A stretch of 64,000 bases of DNA, taken from assembly GCA_029168955.1 (NCBI GenBank), contig JAPDOI010000701.1, forward strand, positions 242,652 to 306,651, given 5' to 3'. The notes below the pieces were generated by a model. That model was not told the origin of the DNA. It made no database searches and saw only the letters and a program-made list of their open reading frames with translations. Positions 46,401-58,400 of the stretch are shown piece after piece. This DNA comes from Aplectana chamaeleonis (taxonomy: Eukaryota > Nematoda > Chromadorea > Rhabditida > Cosmocercidae). Positions within the stretch are counted from its first letter, which is position 1, and each line of letters starts with the position of its first letter. Position numbers and translations under genes: made by a program.

Positions 46401-49400
46401 TTCGCTCTGGATAGGTCGAATATACGACATTGTGTGTTCGATACTGTCCAGAATAAGGACTTGTGATCATATGGACTTCATTCTTATATTGAGAGCATAC
46501 ATACTATAGTTGTACATGAACGAAATCTTCGAAAAATTTCCGAAAGATTTTTCGAAATTTTTTTCGTTCGTTTTCTTTCGTTCGAATTTTCGTCGAACGA
46601 AATTTTTTCAAATTTCGTTCGTTCGAAATTTTTTCGGACGAAAATTTTTCAATTTTCGTTCGTTCGAAATCCGTTTTTCGAAATTCGTTCGTTTGGAATA
46701 CTTTCGAACAAAATTACCGACAACTTTCGAAAAAAGTTCGAAATTTTCGAAAAATTTCGAAAAAATACCAAATTTCGAAAAAAATCAAAATTTCGATTAG
46801 TTTCGAATTTCGTTCGTTCGACCTCCGAAATTTCCAAAGTTTTTCGAAATTCGTTCGTTCGAAATTTTTTCGAACGAAAAAATTTCGATTTTCGTTTGTT
46901 CGACATTTTTTTCGAAATTGTACAACTATAATACATACTATAGCTTCTTGCCATAATACCTCTTTCTAACGTTCCTAACACTACTTCACCCTGCTGGGAT
47001 CACACTTTCGTTATCATCTTTCTTTCTCATCGGCAGTTCTGCTCCTCACTGAGGCGCCCCGACAGAGCTGTTTGATAAAGTTAGTCTGAGGCCAGGGGCG
47101 AAACGAACTTTGTCAACTTCTCTTTCATACCTTTCCTCTTTTGATTAACTTACTACGAGTAATCTCAAGATTGGGTCTAATATATCATAAAATGACAATT
47201 ATCTAATTGTTCGTACTTGATGTGCATTCTTATACACATAACTTTACATACGTCTTAGTCTAATTAATAAATAGATGAAAGTTGATGCGTGGAACTTGAA
47301 AATTGAATTCCTTGACGGAATCTATGGAATCGAAATAAAATAATCATAGAAATGTATAATAATGTCATCGAACAAATCCTGAAATGGCAGAATACTGCTG
47401 TCGCGGAGCCTCATTGCTGATTGAAATGTTTATTATCCAAAAGAGGCTCGAAATCTGCAAAAGTTCGCGAAAGTTCGTCGAGAAAAAGTGTCTTCAAAAA
47501 AACTCGCAAAACTTCCTTCTTTTAACTTCTGCTCTCTGGTAAGCTTTCGGTGCATAGCACCTTCTCCAGACCTGAAACACATAGATTATTGCAGCACTGG
47601 AATCGTTGCTACGGCAACCTGGCCTGGTTTGTCGCTGTTGTGGCTGAGAGCCGCAACCACTAAAAAACGGCACCATACCGCTTTGGCGCTCTTAAATAGC
47701 CAAAGGCGCAGTGGTATTCCTATCATGACGGATACCTACAGTAACCCAAAGAGCGGTTGGTTCATCACGCAATGATTCGAAGAACGTCGCGCAATTCATC
47801 GCGGTTGTTTATTTCTGGTGATAACCGTTTTATTTCAATGGCCTCTAGAATTTTCCTTTCGACTGTGTTGTCCACTGAGCGGTGCAATACTGTAATAAGC
47901 CATCTTGGGGAACTACGTGCGCGTGTTCTAGCGTTGTATGCCTTGAAAAACTGGTGGTAGGGTTAGAGGCTGGGTTTTGTAATGCCCTGCGATGTTCATC
48001 AAGCCGTTTGTACAGGGGCCTCATAGTTTCTTCAACATACTTCTGGCCACAGCCTTGACACTCTATCATGTAAACAGTCCCTGTTAGTTGGGATATAGTT
48101 TCTCCAACATACTTCTGGCCACAGCCTTGACACTCTATCATGTAAACAGTCCCTGTTAGTTGGCATATCTTTTTATTATCACAGTAACTACACTCCCGTC
48201 TTCCACATCTATCTTCGTAAGGCCTTGAATCACGAATTGAATCACGGAGAGAATTAGACGCAACTCTCCTTAATTTGAATTCTCACGTTGAGAGTATTAG
48301 CTTCACAATAGAGGAACCAAACAGTGACGAATTCGTTCCATTTCTGAACACAAAAGTTGGAGTTCGAGGGGGAACCTGTGAGCTTGCATGGTATAAAAAG
48401 CCAACTAAGAACATCATACTTCACTCGAGGAGCTGCCATCCCCTTTACATGAAGGCTAACGTTGTTCGTAACTTGACCGTGACAAAGGATAGAGTGCGCA
48501 CCTTCAGATCGGATGCTTCGGATTTCATGGTGGACCGTATTCTAAGCGATAATGGTTACAATCACGCACACACACATGGAGGCCTTGCAGTACGCCGGAC
48601 GGTGTTGCAATTATAATGCCATACGTCAACGAGTAAGTGGCCCGTAGAGTGAACAGTGTCGTGAAGAACGCATCGCTGCCTGTACCGCTCATATTCCGAC
48701 CACCACCGAATTTGAAAAGCATACTCACCTCTTCAAGGCCTTACGAAGATAGATGTGGAAGACGGGAGTGTAGTTACTGTGATAATAAAAAGACATGCCA
48801 ACTAACAGGGACTGTTTACATGATAGAGTGTCAAGGCTGTGGCCAGAAGTATGTTGGAGAAACTATGAGGCCCCTGTACAAACGGCTTGATGAACATCGC
48901 AGGGCATTACAAAACCCAGCCTCTTACCCTACCAACAGTTTTTCAAGGCATAGAACGCTAGAACACGCGCACGTAGCTCCCCCAAGATGGCTTATTACAG
49001 TATTGCACCGCTCAGTGGACAACACAGTCGAAAGGAAAATTCTAGAGGCCACTGAAATAAAACGGTTATCACCAGAAATAAACAACCGCGATGAATTGCG
49101 CGAAGTTCTTCGAATCATTGCGTGATGAACCAACCGCTCTTTGGGTTACTGTAAGTATCCGTCATGATAGGAATACCACTGCGCCTTTGGCTATTTAAGA
49201 GCGCCAAAGCGGTATGATGCCGTTTTTTAGTGGTTGCGGCTCTCAGCTACAACAGCGACAAACCAGGCCAGTCTGCCGTAGCGACGATTCCAGTGCAGCA
49301 ATAATCTATGTGTTTCAGGTCTGAAGAAGGTGCTATGCACCGAAAGCTTACCAGAGAGCAGAAGTTTAAGAAGGAAGTTTTGCGAGTTTTTTTGAAGACA

Positions 49401-52400
49401 CTTTTTCTCGACGAACTTTCGCGAACTTTTGCAGATTTTGGGCCTCTTCTGGATAAGAAACATTTAAATCCTGAAATAATCACTCAGAGAAGTCCAAGGA
49501 CGATCCGCGGCGCAGCTGCAGGATCGTCCGCGGCCGACGACCGGGCGATCCTTCACCGAAGCCGCGGATGCGCCGGCAATGCGCCGCGGATCGTCCTGCA
49601 GGCGCCGCGGATCGTCCTGCAGGCGCCGCGGATCGTCCTGACAGATGCCGCAGACCGTCCTTTCGAATCATGTTATCCAGCCCACCCCGATCGACTCATT
49701 GGCCGTGGGACAGATTTTGACATTGGAGTACGCTTTTCGCGCTAGCATTCCATACTCCTCAGAAAGCCTCAATATCACAATTTTGCAGGACTTCACGATC
49801 GTACGAGTTAATTCCAAGTGAAGAACAGCTCGATTAACATGCATAACTGGTTTCGATATAGTTTAGCTGTACAACTGTGGAATTTATCGCTGAAGAAGTA
49901 TTGTGAAAATTCTATATTTTATTGCAATCTTTTAAACATCGGTCATGTATAATTATGATTATGAACAAATGATTATGTAACAAATGACTAATGTATGATC
50001 ATGAGCTGTAAATTCTCGAAATCGAGAGCTCATATTTTATGACTCTTGAGCAACAACTTTGTAATATTAGTTTAGACTGAAGACCTGTAACACTTAGTTA
50101 TTGCACAATCAGTTCTTCATGTTACCATGGGCATACATTGCCATATGCTATAAAATGAACAAGTCTTCGAATGCACATCGAAACCAGTTCTACATGTCAA
50201 TTGAGCTGTTCTACCTCTGAAAATAAGTCGTACGGTAGAGCAACCCTGCGAAATTGTGATACTGATGCTTTCTGAGGAGGTAAGAAAGCTAGCGCGAAGA
50301 GCGTGCAACAATGCCGAAATCTGTCTCACGGCCAATGAGTCGATTGGGGGTGGGCGAACTGACTCTGTTTCCATCTAATTGGGAGTACACTCCTCTGCAT
50401 CAAATTCCCCTCCGCAATCGCGTATTGAGACGCTTCGCGGCCGCACGCGTTCGAGCCGGACGAGATCCCTGCGCCGTAGCCGACCAGCTGATTGTAGGTG
50501 TTTTTTTTCGTTTTCTTCAATTTTCTTGTCTTCTGTGACTAAACCCGTCCTTCTGTGTTTCTTCATATATTAAAGTATTATATCTACATGCACACCAATT
50601 TTTCCTTCCAGATGCCTCCGCAACAACTTCTAGGGAAGAAAAAATTCACAGTGGTATTTAATTTTTATTTCACGTGTATTTTTGTAATTCTCTGTTTTTG
50701 TTTTTCTTCCTTACATTTCAGTGATTTATATGATTGTTTGGTTTCCTAGGGTAGGTCTGGTTTGATGCCAAAATCGATCAAAGTCGGTATCAAACCAGAA
50801 CTATTCTTGAAAAAAAAACATGAGAATTACGAAACCAAACAATCATAAAAATTATTTGAATGAAAAAAAAAACAAAATCAGAGGTGAATCCCAAAAATGA
50901 ACGAGAATAAAAAAACCATCGGGAATTATTTCTGCCCTAGAAGTTGTTCCGACGGCATCTGGAAAGAAAAAAGAGCGTGCATGTAGATATAACGGTTTGG
51001 CTAAGTCATAAATACGAGAAAGTCGAAGTCAGCTGCTGAGAAATTCTTAAGTGTCTTAAGACTTTGGGGGATGAGGTGGTGGAGTCGTTCAATTCAAAAA
51101 TGTATGTGGCTGCTTTTGGGCGATCGGTATCGAGATGGTGGACTGCCGGTGCGCCCTGAGACCACCCCATCTAGAACAAACAGCGCCGCGGATCGGCCGT
51201 GTGATCATCCCACTATCAATTGTGCCGCGGATCAGCCGCCAAGCGCCGCGGACCGTCCGGAAAGCTCATCTGCCGCCGCGGACGGGCCGTGAGTTTCTCT
51301 GAGCATCGGAATAAAATAATTAATAATCATCATCGAATCATCGAAATGAAGTAATGTCTTGCAGCGAAAGTTTCATGAATGAGGATGCGTGGAATATGAA
51401 AATTGAATTACTTGATGGAACCTATGGAATTAAAATAAAATAATCATAGGAATATAATATTACAATATTCATAAAAAATCATAAAGTAATCATCGAAATG
51501 AAAACTTTATTCATAATAAAGGGATAAAAGATAAAGTTCTCGGCGTATATCAATCCTCTGGGTCCTATTTAAAATAGGTTCAAAAATTATGGCAGGTGCC
51601 CAGAGAAGAGAAAAATTTAACGAATAAGCAATTGCATAAAAAAGTCAATAAAATAATTGTTATTTAAGTAATTAGCGAAAAAAATTGTTTACCATTGTGG
51701 GTACAAGCAGGTGATTATGTGCTAATCGTAGACCGTTTCATCACGTGTAATGAAGGACTGGCGTTTCTCGGGACGAGATTGTGGAGTACTGCAAGAAAAT
51801 GTCGCGTTTAGCAACAAACTCAGCTGTGTGATTCTCTAGCACTTATGTCACCAAATACTTATGTGAATTAATAATTTTCCGCGTGTAATAATCTAGTGAA
51901 TCTTGCATAATTATTTCGTTTTCAAATATTTCGGAAGAGCAGTTATACATGCTCATGTAATATCTAATAAACATGAACTGTCAATCCTCTTAATCAATAT
52001 ACTGGCAGTGGATCGGTTACCGTCTGTAGTCCAATCATAATCCGAGAGGCAGCAATTGAGCCTGCATAACTCGCCGCGCGGAAACCGCCGCGCGATCTTG
52101 GTTGTCTGCTCTCTCTCTCGAGGTGGGAGGGGCCTTCTGGCGAGCGAGTAGAGGTGCGAACAGCGTTAACGAGTTTTTAATTACACCAGTGATCTCTGAT
52201 TTTATCCTAAAGTCCCTCTCCCAGTACATGTTCTGTATTCAGCGCGCGGTAGCATGGTGTTCTGTTCAAAGTGGAAGATGACCGGTGAGATTCGGTGGAG
52301 TTGCTAACGTCTTGAACAGTCCATCGCAGCCTCCTCTCTTTCCAGAGTCCTCCTTAACAGTTCATCTCAGGCCCTGCCCACTCCCCTTGACAGTCCTTAT

Positions 52401-55400
52401 GGAGTACTGCGCCCCTCTCTCGGCGTTCTTCATGGAGACGTAGAGTTCACGCGATCAATTTAGTCTGAGGAATGGACGGGGCTGCGACGGTAGATCGCCG
52501 CGCGCGAATTGAAACCCCGTTGGCCACTGAGGCCGCCAACACTGCACGGCCAGCCGCGTATTCCTTGCGTCAGACTAAATCGAACACGGAAACCATACGT
52601 TCATTTTCCCATGGGTCGCCTACTCTTTTTTAGGTGCTGCACACTTTCCACGACATTTGACGCACTCTTTCTCATACGTCACCGCCTCCAGCGACAGCCT
52701 GCGCACTCCTCCTAGAATCGTGCACCCTTTTTCTGACATTTTTCAAAGTCTTACGTCAATTCTCTCCTTGTGCGCACACCCCTTAAAGGCGCAGTCCAAG
52801 CTCAGGGACGAAATCTGAGATTTTCACATAATTTTGAAGTAGACCCACACTGTATAGCCCCTGCCAAATGCGAGCTCTCAATTCCTCCGATTAAGCGAGA
52901 TATAGGGGGAGCCACCCTGGGGCGCCCACACCCGGAAGCCACTTTGGCACGCCCCTTTTTCGATATTTCGAGCTCAATACTGGCGAAATGAGCCATGTAT
53001 TCCGACCAATAGCCCCGTTCTTCCCTTCAATTCCAACTTCTCTCTTTACTCAGGTCAGCTCGCATACATCGGCTGCAAAAGACGGACGTTACAAGCCTCG
53101 GACAACTCGTCCACCATGCTTCCCTAGCTCAATTTTTTAGGGACCATAACTCCGTTCCTAGAAGGTCTTGGACGATTCCAAAAACATCATTGGAATCAGT
53201 ATGGGACCATTTTCAAGATAGGCGGAGAAGCAGAAAAACGATTCTTATCTTGAACACTGCCTTTAAAGGCAGTGTTCACGATAATCTTCAGTTTCGAGAG
53301 TAATGGGTAAATCGATTGTTTGGCCTCCGGGTAGAACCGAAATGAAGAAGAAGACGGGAAAAACGCACTAGAAGGTCACGAAATCCTTTACTCTCACCCC
53401 GCCTTTTTACTCTCGCTGGAACTGTTTGTGGTGACAATGAAATATTTGTAGACCCGTGCTTCAAAAGTCTCCACATACTGTGGCTCAGTTCTTTGCTTCG
53501 GACTCTAACTAATACTGTTTTGCAAAAAAATGTTCTTCCATTTCCGATTAACCCCATTTTTCACTGGTGACAACCACTGATAACATGTTCATACAACCGG
53601 ACAACTAGTCCAGATCAGAAAACAATCTAACTGAAATAAGGCGTTTTAGTGCGTTTCTCGCCGTTTTTGCGTAATTGTGGTAACCCTCGGTGTCCAACGC
53701 ATTGTTTTGAGTTGAAAACTTGGGAACGAAAATCAACGTGAACACTGCCTTTAAAGTCCTGCGCACACTTTTTAAACACGTTCGCGACACTCTTAAAGGC
53801 AGTGTTCACGATAAAAAAGGTGTTTCAGTTTTCACTAGGAATGGGTAGTGGAGGGGCACACTGTAACGTTGGCTTCGAAAGAACGCATGAAAACGAGCCA
53901 GGAAGAGCCCAAAAAGAGCCCAAAGTTGCCACTTTGAACGCAAAGCAATCCTCTAAAAGCGCAGTGCCCGCCATCCGACGTAAACAAATGAAAACTCGAG
54001 ATCGTGAGATGAGCGATGGTTTCCGATCAATAGCTCCGTTCTCCCCTTCATTCTCAACTTCTCCCTTTACTCAGGACAGCTCTCATACATCGGCTCGAAA
54101 AGGCGGAAGTTACGAACTTCGGACAACTCGTCCAACATGTTTACCTAGCTCAATTTCTGAGGGACCATAACTCCGTTCCCAGAAGGTCTTGTACGATTCC
54201 ATAGACATCATTGGAATCAGAATGGGATCGTTTTCAAGATAGATGGAGAGACAGAAAAACGATCTCCATCGTGAACACTGCCTTTAAGCGACCTCACCTC
54301 CCTATCCGCCAGAGCGGCCCACTCAGGCAGAGAGAGGAGTATGAATGATTTTTCACCCTCCCGCACCTCCAGCTCCTCCAGTGATGTATGAATGATCCAG
54401 CGGCACCCTCATGGCGGAGCAGGAGGGGGTATAATCACCACCTAAAGTACAAAGGAAGAATGACTGTTAACGTTCTTAGAAATAGAAGGTTTCTGTGATG
54501 TTGTTCAGTAAACAGTAGCTTATAGCGCCAACAGGTATATGATATCAAAAGGAGTATTAGTTTTTATCAATAAATGCATCAGCGGGAGTATTCAGCGGCA
54601 CAACTGACGTGGCAAGAATGGAATTGGATTGATTAGGGATTAATATTTAAAGCAGTGACTTGCCTACTTTCAGAAGGCAAAGGTATCGTTGGAGGTTCGT
54701 GAGGTGGTGAACGCAAGCGATGACGAGGTGAACGAGCCGAACTCGAAGGACTTTATTCGATTCATGTCGGCCAAGCAAGGCAACGACGCTACCACCATCT
54801 ACGTTCACGACCACTCGCTCCGAAAAACGAAAGTCAACGAGACGAGGTTGGCTATCCACTATTCTCAGTTATGGCTTACCCTGGGGTTCTTCAGTTTGCC
54901 TTCTCTTCTCTGCTGAATGCCACAAGAAAGTATCTGTTCAGTGGTCCTCGCCTTCCTCTTCCTTGCCTTCGAACATCATTCTTTTTCAGAGAAACTGATT
55001 CCTTGGTGATTTTCACATTTTTCACTGTTTTCATTTTAAGGTTTCTGTGGTTTTGGGAGTTTTTCCACCACATTTTTTCCGCTCTCTACAGCTCTCACAC
55101 TTCGTCTCGCCTTACTTTACTGTCTAAATTGCACTGACTACACCTTACGGTGCCGATCATATCTTTTGCAGTTTGGGAGAAAAAAGCCAGAAAATTTTTT
55201 TGTGTTGTTTTGTTACAACTCTGTTCAGACTGGTCCGTCCGGGAATCTGAAAAGATATTTGGATTCGGCATCGAAAGCTCCTTCTTCTGATGATGATGAG
55301 ACACTTTTGAACAAGGCATATACTTGTGAATTTGCGTTTCGTTCGTCTGCCTTAATGATTCTGTTGTGCCTAATTTTGCATATATACCTTAAAGGCAGCA

Positions 55401-58400
55401 GACACGCTCGAAAAAGTTGTTGAGATAACTACGCTACTTGGGTCGTATGGCCCCTAGTAAAACGCTCGCGCCGGTGAAAGCGTCAAAAACGAGTGAAAAC
55501 TATAAAATTTCAGTGGAAAATTTTTGTCAGCCACGCCCATGAGCTTCCAACTCCGCCCCCTCAATAAACGAATACGGCAACATCGGCTGGTTTTTGAAGC
55601 TTCCAACGGTGAGCGTTCTAGTACAGGCTGCAAGAGTCTATCGACTCCGCTATCCCAACCGTTTTATCGTCAATATATAGCTATTTCAACCGCTCGGGCA
55701 AAACTCGTCCAATTTTACCCCATAACAAAAACAGCCGTAATTCCTATTTTTGCAAGCAGTTTTCGTCGGTTTTTTCGTTAGTTTCCCATACTACTAGCTT
55801 CAAATCTTCGATTTATGACATAAAATGGATACCACTTTTGAGCGTGTCTGCTGCCTTTAAAGGCAGTGTTCACGATAAAAAAAATGTGTTTCAGTTTCCA
55901 CTAGAAATGGGTAGTGGAGGAGCACACTGTAACGTTGACGTCGAAACGACGGATGAGAACGAGCCAGAAAAAAAACCAAAAGAGCCCGAAGTTGCCGATT
56001 CGAGCGCAAGGCAAACCCCAAAAGCGCAACACACGCCCACCGACGTGAACAAAAGAGTGCTCGAGATCGTGAGATGAGCGATGATTTCCAGTCATTAGCC
56101 CGTTCTTCCCTTCATTCTCAACTTCTCTCTTTACTCAGGTCAGCTCGCATACATCGGCTGCAAAAGACGAAAGTTACAAGCCTCGGACAACTCGTCCACC
56201 ATGTTTCCTTAGCTCAATTTTTGAGGGACCATAACTCCTTTTCCAGAAGGTCTTGTACTGTTTCAGAGACATCATTGAAATCAGCATGGGGCCGGTTTTC
56301 AAGATAGGCGCAAAAACAGAGAAACGATTTCTATCGTGAACACTGCCTTCAAAGGCAGCGTACGCACAGAAAAACGTGTTCAATTTGTTTTACCATTTCG
56401 CGCGGGTAGGTTGTCATATATCGCCAAGAAGCCACCCAAAACACTCGAATTTCCGAAAATAATCTCCATCGAAAATCCCGGAGCATTCAACTTCCTTTTT
56501 CCATGTCTGTCCGGTGTGTCTTGTGTAATACACTAAGGTCGGAAAACTGGACGCCTCTTGCTGGATGATCGACCAGGAAAACGCCTTTTCATATTCAAGG
56601 GGCTATAGCACTATGAATACGCAGCATTAAGGTCTCAAGCTTTGCCAACTACCTCTACATACTTGGTTCAAGCATTGGTTTGAGAATAAAAAAACCAAAT
56701 GTGGTTTTCTGTGCGGACGCTGCCTTTGAGAAAGCGTTAGCCGTGTATCAGTTTCGAAGAAAGAGCTCTGGATGACGAATTCGAAGATCTTTCCACATTT
56801 CCATATGAACCATTCAGAACAGATTTGTGAATGACGGCCTCAAAAAAAAAAAGAGTTTTTTTTGCGTTTTTTTTTCGCTCAAAACGCTGAATGTATGTTT
56901 GACCGGTGCTGTACTTTCCTTTCCAAGAATTTACTTTGCATTTCCGCACAGAATAATTGTCTCCACAAAAACATTCTTTTTTTCACTCAGGAATTTCACA
57001 CTGGAAGCGAATGCCAATTTCTACACCCTGCCAACATCTTCGATAGCATCAGCTGTTCACATCCCGACTCCGCTGTACGATCGAAGTTCGTAAACTACAA
57101 TTGTGTTATATGTAGGGCTTTGTTCTACCGAATACTATGACCGAAGCAATCGAAGGTATAGTTAATAGGTCCGTGGCTTGTTTTCTCAAGAAAAAGACAT
57201 TTAAATTCAAACCGCGGCTGGCGCGGCGGTTTAAATCGCACCAGGTAATTACCAGACAGCCGCTGGTGAAGTTGGAACCACCGCACCAGCGGCTGTTTGA
57301 ATTTAAATGTTTTTTTTTAGGAAACAGGCCAAGGACCTAACCTACATGTTCCGACGATACCTTCAGGCTGAAGCCATGTTTTGACTTCACCTGGTCGCTG
57401 CAGCTATGCGAGGGACAACTCTTCCTTTTTCATTGCGCGTAACGGAGAGGCGCTCCAGTTGTGAAACGTCCTACATCGCTGGGTCGCGGCGGCGAAATCC
57501 TATCTTTCACTGCTTCGCCGCTGCAGGAGAGATCCTCGATGGTCGCTGATTATCGCTCCATCGCTTCCATTATGGCAGCGATGGAGCGATTGCCAGCGAA
57601 TGACACGTTTTGTCTAGTGAACGTTGATCCTTTCACATGACAAGATCAGGGTTTACAAGTCGAAACATATTATTGAAGACTACCAGCCATTAATTTCACT
57701 GACTGATTGAATTTCTTCAATCATCCGTGAGGCTATGCAATATGAACAGAATCACTGCCGCTGGTACATCGCTGCAGCAACGGGTGCAGAATCGCTGCGA
57801 TGAAAAACAGCAGCGATGCAGTCAAAACATGGCTTAATACATGGTTGTATCCACCAGTCATTTTTGATATATGTAGCCTACCTCCCTCAATATTTTTCCA
57901 TGACTGACCGCTCCGCTGCTTGCTCCTCCCGGACTCATCTGAGCAAGCTTGGCTTTAAGTGGGTTCGTCAATCGAAAAAAAAATTGGTGAGGCAATGCGC
58001 AGGCCACACCTCTCCAGGAACTTGATTAGAAAGAAATGATTTTATGAGGGTGAAATCTAAGCAATCGATGCAGCTGACTGCATTTATGTTGGTCCAAGTA
58101 GGACAAATAAGTACTTATTGTGTTGACTTATGAAGACATCATGGTGCCTTTTAGATCCAGACCTGCTGCGGAAGATCGCCTGGTCCGAGATTGATGAAGT
58201 CTACCGAACTCACCGCGAGGAGACCCGTGATCTAGCCTTTCAGCTGTTCTGCTCCGAAAGTGGCTACATGCGCTTCTTTCCAGGTTGCCACTGCCTCCTT
58301 ATGCATCCTCACTAGCCTTATGCCGTTGATTTTTTTTATTTTACAGCTGCTTCCTGGTTCTGGGATAATCATGTCGAACACCTTGATCTATTCGATTGTC

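Larger units (their letters stand above)
40577..54673 (+). other. 14.1-kb repeat-filled intron of the alpha2delta gene
   Basis: It runs from GTAAGTTTC to CTACTTTCAG. It hosts the hAT-like MITEs at 41185 and 46505, inverted dispersed repeats (41530-41750 and 44255-44440), a reverse transcriptase relic (45614-46195), the Penelope pair (47421-49480), foldbacks (49675-50365 and 50575-50995), GC-rich 21-bp repeats and a TTAA MITE cluster (52783-54287). Stretches 41760-44250, 44445-45600, 51300-52780 and 54290-54670 show nothing I can name. The assumption that one gene spans it rests on phase and family logic. Confidence 0.7.

Noticed and set aside
46510..46981. Phe/Asn/Lys-rich ORFs on both strands
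   Set aside because: They are generated by the TTCGAA words of the MITE at 46505-46930.
49308..49745. 145-codon plus frame across the Penelope 3' end
   Set aside because: It is built from the pLTR-like region and the 21-bp GC repeats and lacks any coding signal of its own.
53802..54170. 122-codon frame starting in a MITE
   Set aside because: The same sequence recurs as the interior of four other family A MITE copies. The frame is not conserved between them.
55171..55318. Possible extra alpha2delta exon ([20 protein letters not shown])
   Set aside because: It has a fair acceptor and donor, but it does not fit the phase between the exons at 54674 and 56752, which join each other perfectly without it.
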